Assembly (NCBI RefSeq): GCF_029504655.1
Contig: NZ_JAQFIL010000001.1
Coordinates: forward strand, 2,423,001-2,487,000
Direction of reading: 5' to 3'
From: Catalinimonas alkaloidigena
GTDB lineage: Bacteria; Bacteroidota; Bacteroidia; Cytophagales; Cyclobacteriaceae
Length of the DNA stretch: 64,000 bases
A model generated the notes under the pieces. That model ran no database searches. It saw only the letters and a program-made list of their open reading frames with translations, and was not told the origin of the DNA. This document shows positions 46,586-55,404 of this stretch, in pieces (position 1 is the first letter of the stretch; the number at the start of each line of letters is the position of its first letter). A program made the position numbers and the translations under genes.

Positions 46586-47149
46586 TCATTTATGATTAAG
46601 CTCCCTGATCACCTTACAGGGATTGCCGGCGGCAAATACATCGGAAGGAATATCTTTAGTCACCACGCTGCCCGCCCCTATAATGGTGCGATCTCCTATG
46701 CTTACTCCCGGACAAATGATCGCGCTGCCACCCACCCATACATCTTCTCCTATGCTGATGGGCTTGGCAAACTCTACGCCTGAGCTTCTTTCCTTGTAAT
46801 TGGTAGGGTGGGTAGCCGTATATACCTGTGCGTTGGGACCAAAAAGTGTTCGGCTGCCAATCTTCACTTCCATCACATCCAGCACAATGCAGTTGAAGTT
46901 AAAAAATACCCTTTCCCCCACAATCATGTTGCTGCCATAATCACAGTAAAAGGGAGGCTGAAGCCATAAACCTTCGCCAGCATGAGGGATGAGCTCTTTG
47001 AGTATACGATTGCGGGCATCCACCTCATCTTCCCGGCTGTCATTGAGCTCTTTGATGAGTAAGCGGGTCCGCATTCTTTCTTCCACCAACTGAGGGTCTA
47101 GGGGATCATACAGTTCACCGGCAAGCATCTTTTCCTTTTCGGTTTTCAT
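46586..47149 (-). CDS. Sugar O-acetyltransferase (maltose acetyltransferase type, hexapeptide repeat)
   Basis: A left-handed beta-helix acetyltransferase of 187 residues. It starts with the Maa N-terminal signature EKEKMLAGELYDPLDPQL. The hexapeptide repeat region includes NCIVLDVMEVKIGSRTLFGP and YTATHPTNYKERSSGVEFAK with the catalytic histidine. EDVWVGGSAIICPGVSIGD and IGAGSVVTKDIPSDVFAAGN follow. It transfers acetyl from acetyl-CoA to a sugar or sugar nucleoside. Length and motifs match the Maa/NodL/LacA group. The exact acceptor is not known. Confidence 0.9.
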   Translation of the reverse strand: MKTEKEKMLAGELYDPLDPQLVEERMRTRLLIKELNDSREDEVDARNRILKELIPHAGEGLWLQPPFYCDYGSNMIVGERVFFNFNCIVLDVMEVKIGSRTLFGPNAQVYTATHPTNYKERSSGVEFAKPISIGEDVWVGGSAIICPGVSIGDRTIIGAGSVVTKDIPSDVFAAGNPCKVIRELNHK

Positions 47150-47207
47150 GCTATAATATTTAGAATTTGATTGAGCTTAAATATACTTAATATCGCATTA
47201 CAAATAC

Positions 47208-47975
47208 TTACTCAAACTCATACTGCACACTGTCAGGTAGGGGAGTGACATTGAGTTGCATCCATTCTCCGTCAATTTTGATGACGACCATGTGCCGGTC
47301 CTTATCGTAAAAGATCGTGCCATCATCACTTTGCTGGAGGGCTTTGTAGTTAACATACTTAGCGCTTTCTTCATAGTTTCGCTCATCATCTCCTTCTGGC
47401 TGTACTTTTTGTAGATTATCCTTTCCTATGCTGCCCAGTGTAAGAGCATTGCTCAGTTTTAACGATCCGTAAAAGATGGCTTCGTCCCGGCTAAACATAA
47501 AGGAATGCTGGCGAACGTCAGAGCCTATACGAAACCAGTTGTAGGCTGGTGCCGAATGATTGTATACCGTGCCGTAGTAATACATTTCGGCTACGGGCTT
47601 GTCCTCCTCCACATGCTTGTTGACCAGCATGGTAATGCGGGATTTGTCATCTGTGGCGTAACCCTCAAAAACATGATAGCCCCAGCGTTTCTTATTCTTC
47701 TCATCTTCATTGCCCCGCACCTGTATCATAAAGGGCGTGCTCAGTATTCCATTGACGTTGGTGTACATGGGGGTGAGACTGGTATTAAAACCAAAGCTAT
47801 ACCCTCTGTTATCCCACTTGCTCCAGGTTGAGTCTGTATCTGAATACAGTTCTACCCGCTTCTGCTGCGAGTTTTCCGAACCATCAAGCAGACGGTAATA
47901 TTGATCTGTTATGGTTTGGGCATGTACAGTTTGTAGTACCGTTAAAAAAAAGCAAAGGAGCAGCAGGTTCTTCAT
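47208..47975 (-). CDS. Secreted protein of unknown function
   Basis: The 255-residue protein has a signal peptide (MKNLLLLCFFLTVLQTVHA). A mature part rich in Tyr, Asp and Lys follows, with segments such as RWGYHVFEGYATDDKSRITM and ESAKYVNYKALQQSDDGTIF. No membrane helix, lipobox or T9SS domain was seen, and the family was not recognised. Strand-rich composition (ITMLVNKHVEE, MYYYGTVYNHS) suggests a beta structure. It lies 58 bp upstream of the acetyltransferase on the same strand and may share its transcript. Confidence 0.7.
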   Translation of the reverse strand: MKNLLLLCFFLTVLQTVHAQTITDQYYRLLDGSENSQQKRVELYSDTDSTWSKWDNRGYSFGFNTSLTPMYTNVNGILSTPFMIQVRGNEDEKNKKRWGYHVFEGYATDDKSRITMLVNKHVEEDKPVAEMYYYGTVYNHSAPAYNWFRIGSDVRQHSFMFSRDEAIFYGSLKLSNALTLGSIGKDNLQKVQPEGDDERNYEESAKYVNYKALQQSDDGTIFYDKDRHMVVIKIDGEWMQLNVTPLPDSVQYEFE

Positions 47976-48634
47976 GGGAATTTGTTTGGTTTTTGATGTA
48001 AGAGTTATAATAATTATTTTCTTTATTACATACTAATCATCCACTTTTTATCTCATAGCATTGGAAATATCAATAAGAGTAAGCTGCAAAAATGATAAAA
48101 TAATATATACCTATTATTGGGTATTGTACAGCTATCTATTCTTGCGTAAATTGATTTAAGAATAGTATTTTATAGAAAAACAGTCTAACACTACTGTTTA
48201 AAGATTGAAACAAGACTGTTTATATTATTTTTTGCTATACGTATTTGAGGGGGCAAGCCAATTTTATTCTAGTTAATTTGAGAACAGCTGCAAGTAAATT
48301 ACAGATTGCTAATGAGCTCTAAAGCGCTTGCAGGTTTTTATTAATACTCAGTACTGGCGCATTGAACATTCAGCAAATTCATTCATAAGGTAATTTTTTA
48401 ATACCCTTTTGACTAAGAATATAGGGTAGCAAAATCAAGCCCCTATCTAATTTCTTCTCCGGGATATGTACCAATATATCTGCTGACAGCAATACATCAT
48501 TTTCTATAAAAAAGTAATTGCTGATAAGTAAAAACAGCAGGTTCAATACTCTTACCCAAGGCTTGCGCTATCGTGTTACAGCTAAGCTTTGATGCAATAA
48601 AAATATTATCCTTTACCCTTTAACCTGAAATTAT
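47976..48634. other. Intergenic region of about 660 bp with no gene seen
   Basis: AT-rich DNA separates two divergent genes. Both promoters are expected here. A short inverted repeat (AAACAGT...ACTGTTT, near 48180-48200) is the only structure noticed. No tRNA or ORF of useful length was found. Confidence 0.5.
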
Positions 48635-51634
48635 ATGAGGTCCCTTAGACACTATCTGAGTTTTGGAGTGATGTTAATTCTTTTCTCATCAGGAATCAAA
48701 GCACAAATTCCCTCAAAAATTGAAAATCATTTGCCTCAGCCATTGCCTTCTAAGTTACAAAAACAAACTATGGGACCTGCTGCCAGAACTTCCAGCTTAA
48801 CCCCTAAAGATACGAAAGTATCTCAGGTATTATGGGGCTTGCATCAGGCACATCAGCAAGTTTCCCGGGGAGGTTCCTGGAAAGAGTATTGCGAACAACA
48901 GGGCTTTAACCAAACGCTGATTCTGGTAGAAGAAAAGGTGGTAATTGAAGCTACTGCGGAACAAGATGGAGAACTTTTGAAATCCACATTAGAAAAGTTG
49001 GGGCTGGAACAGGCATCTGCTTTTGGCCGAATGGTATCCGGACTGTTCCCTATTTCCAGAATAGATCAGCTGGAAGAGGTTAGTGGACTTCGGTTTGTTC
49101 GTACAAGTTATCGCCCACAAAAGAGAATAGGTTCTGTTACATCTCAAGGAGATGTGGCACAAACTTCTGTCCTGGCAAAGAATGCCTGCGGTATCAACGG
49201 GGAGGGTACAATCGTAGGAATATTATCTGATAGTTATAATGCTTTAGGAGGCGAAGCCGAGGGTATTGGCACTGGCGATTTGCCTGGTCCTGGAAACCCG
49301 AATGGACATACCACCCCTGTAAATAATCTTCTGGATCTTGCTCCGGGTCAGGGCATAGATGAAGGCCGTGCTATGGCTGAGATAATACATGATGTAGCTC
49401 CTGCTGCAGGATTAGCTTTTCATACCGCATGGCTGGGGCAGCCCAGCTTTGCCAATGGAATTCTGAGCCTCGCTGATGATGCCGGAGCCAATGTCATTGT
49501 GGATGATATTGGTTACTTAGACGATCCCTTTTTTCAGGATGGGATCATCGCCCAGGCAGTGGACATGGTAGAAGAAAAAGGAGTTACCTATTTTTCTTCA
49601 GCGGGGAATAGTGCGCGACAGTCTTATGAGAGTGAATTTCGTCCGGCGCCTGAAGTTCATACACTGACCGAAGGTGATGGATTTCCTATAGGAGACTATG
49701 TATTGCATGACTTTAATCCTGGTCCTGATATAGATGTGTTTCAACGGGTAATCATACCGTATGATGCTACTATCACTTTCCAGTGGTCGCAGCCTTATGC
49801 CTCTATTTGTCCTACAAGTACGGGGGCGATGAGCGATATGGATATCTTTATTTTTACCGAGGCGGGAGATTTCAGTAGCGCTCTTTTTGGAAGCATTGAT
49901 GGTAATATTGGTAATGATCCCTTTGAATTTCTCAGTGTGGGAACGGATTTTTATGTGGAGGCCTATATTGTAATCGGCAAATGGGTAGGGACTCCTGAGT
50001 TTGATGTAGAACCTGAAGGTCCTAACCCTAATCCTGAGCGGATAAAATACATGTATTTCGGAGGTGAACTACAGGAGGAATATGCGACTTACAGCAGTAC
50101 AATATTTGGGCACCCCAATGCTTCCGGGGCTATAGCAGTAGGTGCGGTACCCTATTATTACACTCCCCCCTTCGGATCACCGGAACCATTTCCAGAGTTC
50201 TTTTCTTCAGTAGGCGGAACGCCCATCTTACTTAGCCCCTGTGGAGATCCTCTTGCGCCTGAAGTACGTGAAAAGCCTGAAGTTTGTGGACCTGACGGTG
50301 CCAATACCAGCTTTTTCTATCCCGGAAGTGATGATGAAGGTGATGGCTTTCCGAATTTCTATGGCACATCCGCTTCTGCGCCTCATGTAGCCGGGATCGC
50401 AGCTCTGATGAAACAAGCCTCGGCAGCCCTTTCTCCTTCAGAAATTGAGGAAATTCTACAAAAGACTGCGATAGATATGGATGATCCCTTCACCCCCCTG
50501 CAAGATACAGGTTTTGACTTTGGTACCGGCTATGGATTTGTTCAGGCTTTTACAGCCTTGTCAACGCTGACTACTTGTACAGGCATTGCAAGTCTGGAGT
50601 TATACAATGCAGAATATGACTACCCGATCAAGACATTAAGCGATGGCGCGGTTATTTCTTATTATGAGACTCAGACCAGAAAGCTGGCGATCAGGGCAGT
50701 CACCGTGCCCGACAAAGTGGGAAGCGTCGTGATAATGATTAGCGGAGGCTTAAGTTCGCAAGTGATAGAAAATAGTGAACCTTATGCATCTTTTGGAAAT
50801 CAGGGCTACAACTTTCACGGACGTAAATTTAACTTTGGCGTTTTTGAGGGAGAGGAGTATACTGTAGAAGCCACCGCTTACTCTCTACCCAATGCACAGG
50901 GAGAAGTATTAAATACGCTAGCTCTCTCGTTTTTTCTACTGGACGATCCACTACAATCATTTAGCCTGATTAATGCCACCACTGATGAAGAGATCACCAC
51001 GCTATTTGATTTTGAAATTATTGACATGAGTTTTACTGGCCCTAATCTGAATATACGTGCCAATGCCAGTGATGAAAAGGCAGTTGGAAGTGTGGAGTTT
51101 AGCCTGGTAGAAACTGATATCAATATTATTCCTACAGAATTGGTACTAGAAACCGTTGAAAACACACCTCCCTTTGCTCTTTTCGGCAATGTGAATAATG
51201 ATTATCGAGATGGGTCATTTGAGGAAGGCTTTTATTTCTTGACGGCTACGCCCTACAGTGAAAAAAATCTACAGGGAATGGTGGGTAGATCATTATCACT
51301 GATCTTTGCTGTGAGTGAGGATGGCATGCTACCTGAAGAGGTGTCTTCCACTCAGCAGCTTAGCTCCTGGATGGTGTTTCCTAACTCATTAGAGGATCGC
51401 GATGTGGGACTTCAGGTTAAGGCAAAAGAAGTTGGAGTTAATGATGGAAAGGTTACTTTTAAGCTGCTCAATCAATTTGGTGATCAGGTATACCATGAAC
51501 AAACCCAATACTCCAGCACCCAAGGTTACCATCAGATCAATACGCAAAGCCTGAATTTGTCACCTGGCTTATACTATCTGCGTGTAGAAATTCCGGATAA
51601 GTCACCGGAGGTCTTTCGGATATTAAAAAATTGA
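48635..51634 (+). CDS. Secreted subtilase-like protease with sedolisin-like putative catalytic residues and T9SS domain
   Basis: The 999-residue protein has a signal peptide (MRSLRHYLSFGVMLILFSSG) and a propeptide. An S8/S53-type catalytic domain follows. The Asp site is TIVGILSDSYNALGG (Asp199). The usual subtilase HGTxVA motif is replaced by DEGRAMAEIIHDVAP, with Glu243 in the histidine position. IVDDIGYLDDPFFQDGI supplies an Asp pair (290-291), and the Ser site is YGTSASAPHVAGIAALM (Ser579). This set resembles sedolisins (Ser-Glu-Asp) more than subtilisin. About 330 residues of beta-sandwich follow, then a T9SS sorting domain (VFPNSLEDRDVGLQVKA, ending in PGLYYLRVEIP). It should be exported to the surface. 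Confidence 0.88.
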   Translation: MRSLRHYLSFGVMLILFSSGIKAQIPSKIENHLPQPLPSKLQKQTMGPAARTSSLTPKDTKVSQVLWGLHQAHQQVSRGGSWKEYCEQQGFNQTLILVEEKVVIEATAEQDGELLKSTLEKLGLEQASAFGRMVSGLFPISRIDQLEEVSGLRFVRTSYRPQKRIGSVTSQGDVAQTSVLAKNACGINGEGTIVGILSDSYNALGGEAEGIGTGDLPGPGNPNGHTTPVNNLLDLAPGQGIDEGRAMAEIIHDVAPAAGLAFHTAWLGQPSFANGILSLADDAGANVIVDDIGYLDDPFFQDGIIAQAVDMVEEKGVTYFSSAGNSARQSYESEFRPAPEVHTLTEGDGFPIGDYVLHDFNPGPDIDVFQRVIIPYDATITFQWSQPYASICPTSTGAMSDMDIFIFTEAGDFSSALFGSIDGNIGNDPFEFLSVGTDFYVEAYIVIGKWVGTPEFDVEPEGPNPNPERIKYMYFGGELQEEYATYSSTIFGHPNASGAIAVGAVPYYYTPPFGSPEPFPEFFSSVGGTPILLSPCGDPLAPEVREKPEVCGPDGANTSFFYPGSDDEGDGFPNFYGTSASAPHVAGIAALMKQASAALSPSEIEEILQKTAIDMDDPFTPLQDTGFDFGTGYGFVQAFTALSTLTTCTGIASLELYNAEYDYPIKTLSDGAVISYYETQTRKLAIRAVTVPDKVGSVVIMISGGLSSQVIENSEPYASFGNQGYNFHGRKFNFGVFEGEEYTVEATAYSLPNAQGEVLNTLALSFFLLDDPLQSFSLINATTDEEITTLFDFEIIDMSFTGPNLNIRANASDEKAVGSVEFSLVETDINIIPTELVLETVENTPPFALFGNVNNDYRDGSFEEGFYFLTATPYSEKNLQGMVGRSLSLIFAVSEDGMLPEEVSSTQQLSSWMVFPNSLEDRDVGLQVKAKEVGVNDGKVTFKLLNQFGDQVYHEQTQYSSTQGYHQINTQSLNLSPGLYYLRVEIPDKSPEVFRILKN

Positions 51635-51671
51635 CGATACGATTATAATATCATTATTAAGTGCAAAGTAA

Positions 51672-51809
51672 GTAATACTTAAGTCTAACTGTAAGGCAAA
51701 AGCAATTCGTAGTAAAGATGTAGGTTTTGACTATGATGGAGTATTTCAGGCAGAAACGGAAGAAGAAGTCTTTTAGATGGCTGCCGAACATGCGCAGCAA
51801 GTGTATGGC
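51672..51809 (+). pseudogene. DUF1059-like small protein gene, broken by an in-frame TAG
   Basis: One frame reads KSNCKAKAIRSKDVGFDYDG, VFQAETEEEVF, a TAG stop at 51774-51776, then MAAEHAQQVYG. This follows the DUF1059 pattern KTxxCKDVGFDCDxVIxAET-EEEVL, xxAAEHAQxVHG. No start codon is present, and the C-terminal part of the domain is missing just where sequence probably belonging to the IS begins. It is probably a relic truncated by the adjacent insertion, or older. The match is by eye and covers about 40 residues. Confidence 0.6.
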
Positions 51810-53330
51810 CTATTCATGTCTTATAAAAGTTGTAAATTAGGTTGAAAAAAAAAGGGAGGTAAACAGATGGAAGAGAGTTGGGGCATGCAAGAGTTTATGG
51901 GAAGTGCAGTAGAAGATAAACGCGAGGCAAAGAGTTTGTCACTGATGGCTGATCGTCTTTTAGCTAACCCTGAGCTTTCCTTTAGTAGTGCAGTAGGAGA
52001 GAATTTCCGTAAATCAGCCTGGCGGATATTTTCCAAACAGGAAGTAGACGTCAGCTACGGCCACTATAGGCAAACGAGCAAGCGCTGTGCCGACCAGGAT
52101 GTGGTTTTGGTGAGTCAGGATACAACAGACTTGAATTATGCCAGTCATGTCGCTACTGAAGGTCTGGGCGACTTAGGCGGCAGTCATGTAAATCCAGGGC
52201 TTTGCCTGCATACGGCCATGGCTCTGAGTGAGCAGGGAACGGCTTTGGGCCTGGTAGGACAAAAGCTGTGGCCTCCCCAATCCACAGGACGTACAAAGCA
52301 GGTGCAGTTTTATCCTTTAGAAGAAAAAGAGAGTTATCGGTGGGTAGAAGCCCTACAGTGGGTGGATCAGCATTTAGCTAAAGCCAAGAAGGTGATCGTA
52401 ATCTCCGACAGAGAATCTGATTTTTATGAGTACATGACTGCTCGCCGCTCCAAACATGTAGAATTACTCTTCAGGGCACATCATCTCAACCGAAAGGTGC
52501 ATTATGAGCAAGAAAAGATGCTTCTTAAAGAAGTGGTTTTTCCCAATACTACTAAAGTAGAAGTTTACCTGCCCAGGACCAGCAAGAGAAAAGAGCGTAA
52601 TGCTAAGCTGCAGGTAAGCTGGGGTAAGATCACATGCCCTGTCCCTACTTATAAAAAAGGAGAAGATATTGACTTATGGGTGGTAGTAGCTCAAGAAACA
52701 CATACTCCGGCAGGAGAAGAACCGCGCAGCGAACCGCCTCTGCTATGGTATTTACTCACTACCATCAATATAGAAGATCAAGCTGCTGCTTTGCTGATGA
52801 TAGATTATTACCGGAAACGATGGGTGATTGAACGCTGGCATATGGTGCTGAAGAGTGGTATGCAGATAGAAAAGCTACAGTTTGATACTTTCACACGACT
52901 ATCTCATGCCATTGCTATGCTCTGTATTGTAGCCTGGCAATTGATCTGGCTTAAGCATCTGGCAGCAGAAAGTGCCCAATTAGCTGCAGAGAAAATATTT
53001 GAACCGCTACAAATAGAAGTCTTAGAAAAGCATAGTGGCAGAAAAGAACTCAGTGTACAGCAGGCATTGATCATCATCGCTGCCCTGGCCGGGTTTACGC
53101 CTACTAAAAAGCAGCCCTTCCCTGGAGAAAAAACCATGTGGAGAGGGTGGGCCATCTTCTCTCAACTCTGCCATGGATACCTTCTCGCTTCGCAGATAAA
53201 TTATGAGACAGGATAAGGTGTATGGCTTGCAGGAGATTTCTCCCGAAGTAGTAAGCCAAAGTAAAGTCCGTGATGCGGGATGAGCCATTAGAAGAGGCTT
53301 GAATTTAGTGTGCTTATTTATGCATTGGGC
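51810..53330 (+). mobile_element. IS4-family insertion sequence (outer ends approximate)
   Basis: A single transposase gene of IS4 type fills the element. The left end is placed where the DUF1059-like relic stops. The right end is placed beyond the transposase, where a weak imperfect match to the inverted left end lies near 53300-53330. No convincing terminal inverted repeat or target duplication could be found by eye, so the bounds may be off by tens of bases. The transposase ORF is intact, so the element may be active. Confidence 0.55.
51867..53216 (+). CDS. IS4-family transposase
   Basis: A DDE transposase of 449 residues. The N-terminal region looks like a Tnp_DNA_bind domain (MEESWGMQEFMGSAVEDKRE, then FRKSAWRIFSKQEV). 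The catalytic residues are Asp85 in SQDTTDLN, Asp181 in ISDRESDFYEY and Glu322. The YREK signature is exact: Tyr315, Arg318, Glu322 and Lys329 in YYRKRWVIERWHMVLKSG. The protein resembles the Tn5/IS50 branch of IS4. A good ribosome-binding sequence (AGGGAGG) lies before the ATG. The frame is complete with no sign of decay. Confidence 0.93.
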   Translation: MEESWGMQEFMGSAVEDKREAKSLSLMADRLLANPELSFSSAVGENFRKSAWRIFSKQEVDVSYGHYRQTSKRCADQDVVLVSQDTTDLNYASHVATEGLGDLGGSHVNPGLCLHTAMALSEQGTALGLVGQKLWPPQSTGRTKQVQFYPLEEKESYRWVEALQWVDQHLAKAKKVIVISDRESDFYEYMTARRSKHVELLFRAHHLNRKVHYEQEKMLLKEVVFPNTTKVEVYLPRTSKRKERNAKLQVSWGKITCPVPTYKKGEDIDLWVVVAQETHTPAGEEPRSEPPLLWYLLTTINIEDQAAALLMIDYYRKRWVIERWHMVLKSGMQIEKLQFDTFTRLSHAIAMLCIVAWQLIWLKHLAAESAQLAAEKIFEPLQIEVLEKHSGRKELSVQQALIIIAALAGFTPTKKQPFPGEKTMWRGWAIFSQLCHGYLLASQINYETG

Positions 53331-53379
53331 AGAGTAGTTATCATCTGAACGGATTGGCTACGCAAAAATCTGCTCAGAG

Positions 53380-53418
53380 AGCAAACCAATTGTCTATAGC
53401 TTTTGGTTTGCTTCTTTT
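53380..53418 (+). terminator. Hairpin with T-rich tail downstream of the insertion sequence
   Basis: A perfect 10-bp stem (AGCAAACCAA 53380-53389 with TTGGTTTGCT 53403-53412) is followed by TCTTTTCT. It could terminate transcription leaving the IS. The surrounding 260 bp between IS and lipoprotein gene hold no other recognisable gene. Confidence 0.5.
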
Positions 53419-53479
53419 CTAGTTCGCAGCGTTATACCGGATTAGCTTTGCCGTGACGGTTAAACGGTCTCCATTCTGA

Positions 53480-53806
53480 TCATTCTCCCGCGTGGTCACC
53501 AAAATCTGAAAACACAATAGCGTCTGCTCCCCTCATTTTAGCGGCTTTAATCATCTCCTGCTTGATCACTTCCACCGAATAATCCAGAAATTTATCATGG
53601 GTCATCTTACCTATGGTGACATACGCTCTGCCAACGTCCTTTTCGTCATAAAATATCTCTAAGTCAGTAGTAGGAGGGTAAGTGTCTCCCAGATAATATA
53701 TGGAGGGGGCACAGGCTGTCATGAACATGAATATCAAAATGGCAGTGATATGGCTTATGTGTGAGCTTGTGTTTTTTGCATTATTAGTAGTATGAGAATA
53801 TAGCAT
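53480..53806 (-). CDS. Small lipoprotein of unknown function
   Basis: Starting at 53806 (MLYSHTTNNAKNTS) the protein has about 108 residues. A hydrophobic stretch ends in a lipobox-like ILIFMFMTAC, with the cysteine a likely lipid anchor. The mature part contains YVTIGKMTHDKFLDYSVEVI and AAKMRGADAIVFSDFGDHAG. That pattern, a short beta-alpha-beta with a conserved GADAI, is seen in small lipoproteins that ligate or dock periplasmic proteins. No function can be assigned. A longer frame to 53848 would place the lipobox unusually far from the start. Confidence 0.65.
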   Translation of the reverse strand: MLYSHTTNNAKNTSSHISHITAILIFMFMTACAPSIYYLGDTYPPTTDLEIFYDEKDVGRAYVTIGKMTHDKFLDYSVEVIKQEMIKAAKMRGADAIVFSDFGDHAGE

Positions 53807-54019
53807 TGTCTTTTTAGCTAACAGATTAAAACATTTACAATAATTCACACCCAGAATTAATACGATAACATTTCTTCAGGTGTTGCTCGTTATACACTGA
53901 AATGCTTTTTATAAAGCCTGAATACCCCATGACTTATGGTCACCATCATATAGTGAGTACCTATGAATTTGGGGAGTGGGCAGCCAGGGGGTGAAAGATG
54001 GAAGTTACAGTCGTCCTGC

Positions 54020-54160
54020 CTAAACACCCTGAATGTCAAAATAACTTTCCTCTGCTGTCATACCGGAAGCCAGCCGCGCTAGAATATCCAGCAGTGCAAT
54101 AGTAGCCCCGCTAATTAGGCTACTCAAAGTGGTAATCAGGGCGGGTGGGTTTGCAAAACC
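54020..54160 (-). pseudogene. Possible DUF433-type antitoxin relic
   Basis: A 47-codon minus-strand frame reads LISGATIALLDILARLASGM, then TAEESYFDIQGV before a stop. The pattern GxxIxxxDILxxLASGMTxEE resembles the core of the DUF433 antitoxin family. It has no start codon, and the expected LT-DIRAALA tail is absent, so it may be a decayed fragment or chance similarity. The surrounding 53849-54592 stretch has no intact gene. Confidence 0.25.
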
Positions 54161-54258
54161 TTAACACATTATATGGTGCATGCCTTGATAGTCCTTTTAA
54201 AGTATTTACCTATCACCTTCCTTCTTAGGGAAATAGAGAAAACTGATGCATTTCATCA

Positions 54259-54402
54259 CTTTCTCCGCCGGGGAAGATGAAATATCGCGCCGATGGTTCG
54301 CTTTCCCTACAGGGGAATGCGATGATTCATGTACAAAGTATGACTTTCCCCTGCGGGGAATGTAATAATTCAGACCAATCTATGATCTGCCCCATAGGGG
54401 AA
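54259..54402. repeat. Four palindromic repeats at a 42-43 bp period
   Basis: Four 16-17 bp imperfect palindromes start at 54259, 54301, 54344 and 54387. Their pattern is CTTTCCCCnnnGGGGAA with variable 3-nt centres (GCC, ACA, TGC, ATA). Spacings are 42, 43 and 43 bp. The interval sequences are mostly different, apart from a weak shared TGCGATGATTCA/TGTAATAATTCA start in the second and third. The region is gene-free and lies between the lipoprotein gene and an unknown gene at 54599. It is not CRISPR: the repeat is too short and no cas genes are present. See findings. Confidence 0.65.
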
Positions 54403-54598
54403 GGTAAGGTATAAGGCCAAAACTTCATATTCCCTTTACACCCCCCTCATAGTCAAGTCCTTAACTGAAGCATTTAAGCCCATTCTCAAAGCTTATTGCT
54501 TATTTTATACAACTGCTTACATCGGTGCTTTTGCGATCTGCAAACCGTGGTTTGCTGGCTTTCGGCTCACCTATCTTTGTATAAAAAGCGTATTGCTT

Positions 54599-55240
54599 AT
54601 GAGACAGACCATTGTACAGAAGATGAGTCGGATGAGTACTGCTATTGACAATAGCATGAAGTATCCTGAGATTTTAGCGGCACTCAAAAAGGTGGGCTAT
54701 AACCAGCAAATGATACTGGCAGGTAAGGCAAGCCTTGAAGAGTTTCGCATGTTGCATGAGAGTCAGAGCCAGAAATACGGAGATCAGTTTGAAGTTGGCA
54801 AGGCATTCAAGGAAGACATAAAGCAGGCCAAGCAGATACATGCAACCCATCGCAAACTTGCCAAGATTGCCTATGCGTCTGACATATCCATGTATACCCG
54901 GCTAGGACTGGGGAAATTTGAAACCGCAGTAGATAGCTGGCTTAATTACGCTGAGAATTTTTATAATGTATTGATCAAAGATAGCAGCACACTACAGGAG
55001 TATGGCGTGAGTGAAGAAGAAGTGGCCCAGACCCTGGCTTCCATACAGGCACTGTTTGATGCACGTCATAAACACTTTGCCTGCAAAGGTGAGGCACAGC
55101 ATGCTACGCATAAGCGCAATGAGGCCATGCGTAAAATGGACGCCTGGATGAGTGATTTTAAGAAGGCCGCACGCTTCGCACTGAGAGATGAACCTGAGTT
55201 GCTGGAAGTGTTAGGAATATTTGTGCGTACACACGTTTAA
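54599..55240 (+). CDS. Hypothetical helical protein
   Basis: The 213-residue protein starts at the ATG at 54599; an in-frame TTG 6 bp upstream is not needed. It is predicted mostly alpha-helical, soluble and lysine-rich, with LLKKVGYNQ-like pattern AALKKVGYNQQMILAGKAS. Further segments include ARHKHFACKGEAQHATHKRN and DAWMSDFKKAARFALRDEP. Similar proteins of about 200-220 residues occur in Bacteroidota, without assigned function. No signal peptide or membrane helix was seen. A hairpin terminator follows at 55247. Confidence 0.7.
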   Translation: MRQTIVQKMSRMSTAIDNSMKYPEILAALKKVGYNQQMILAGKASLEEFRMLHESQSQKYGDQFEVGKAFKEDIKQAKQIHATHRKLAKIAYASDISMYTRLGLGKFETAVDSWLNYAENFYNVLIKDSSTLQEYGVSEEEVAQTLASIQALFDARHKHFACKGEAQHATHKRNEAMRKMDAWMSDFKKAARFALRDEPELLEVLGIFVRTHV

Positions 55241-55246
55241 TGTAGA

Positions 55247-55293
55247 AGGTCAAAGATCTGCTGCTGTGGCTTTGGCAGGCCTTTGACCTGTTT
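55247..55293 (+). terminator. Terminator after the hypothetical gene
   Basis: A 9-bp perfect stem (AGGTCAAAG 55247-55255 with CTTTGACCT 55281-55289) and a 25-nt loop is followed by a TGTTTTGT tail. It lies a few bases after the stop codon. Confidence 0.55.
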
Positions 55294-55404
55294 TGTATGT
55301 AGAAAATAAAATGATGAGCAACAGAAATGACCGAAAAAGTAATAACATCTTTGTGTATGAATCCCCCATTCAGAGCACATGACTAAGGGAGGTAAGCATT
55401 AAAA

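Noticed and set aside
54259..54402. CRISPR array
   Set aside because: The period is regular, but the repeats are only 16-17 bp, differ among copies and are palindromic, and no cas genes or leader are near.
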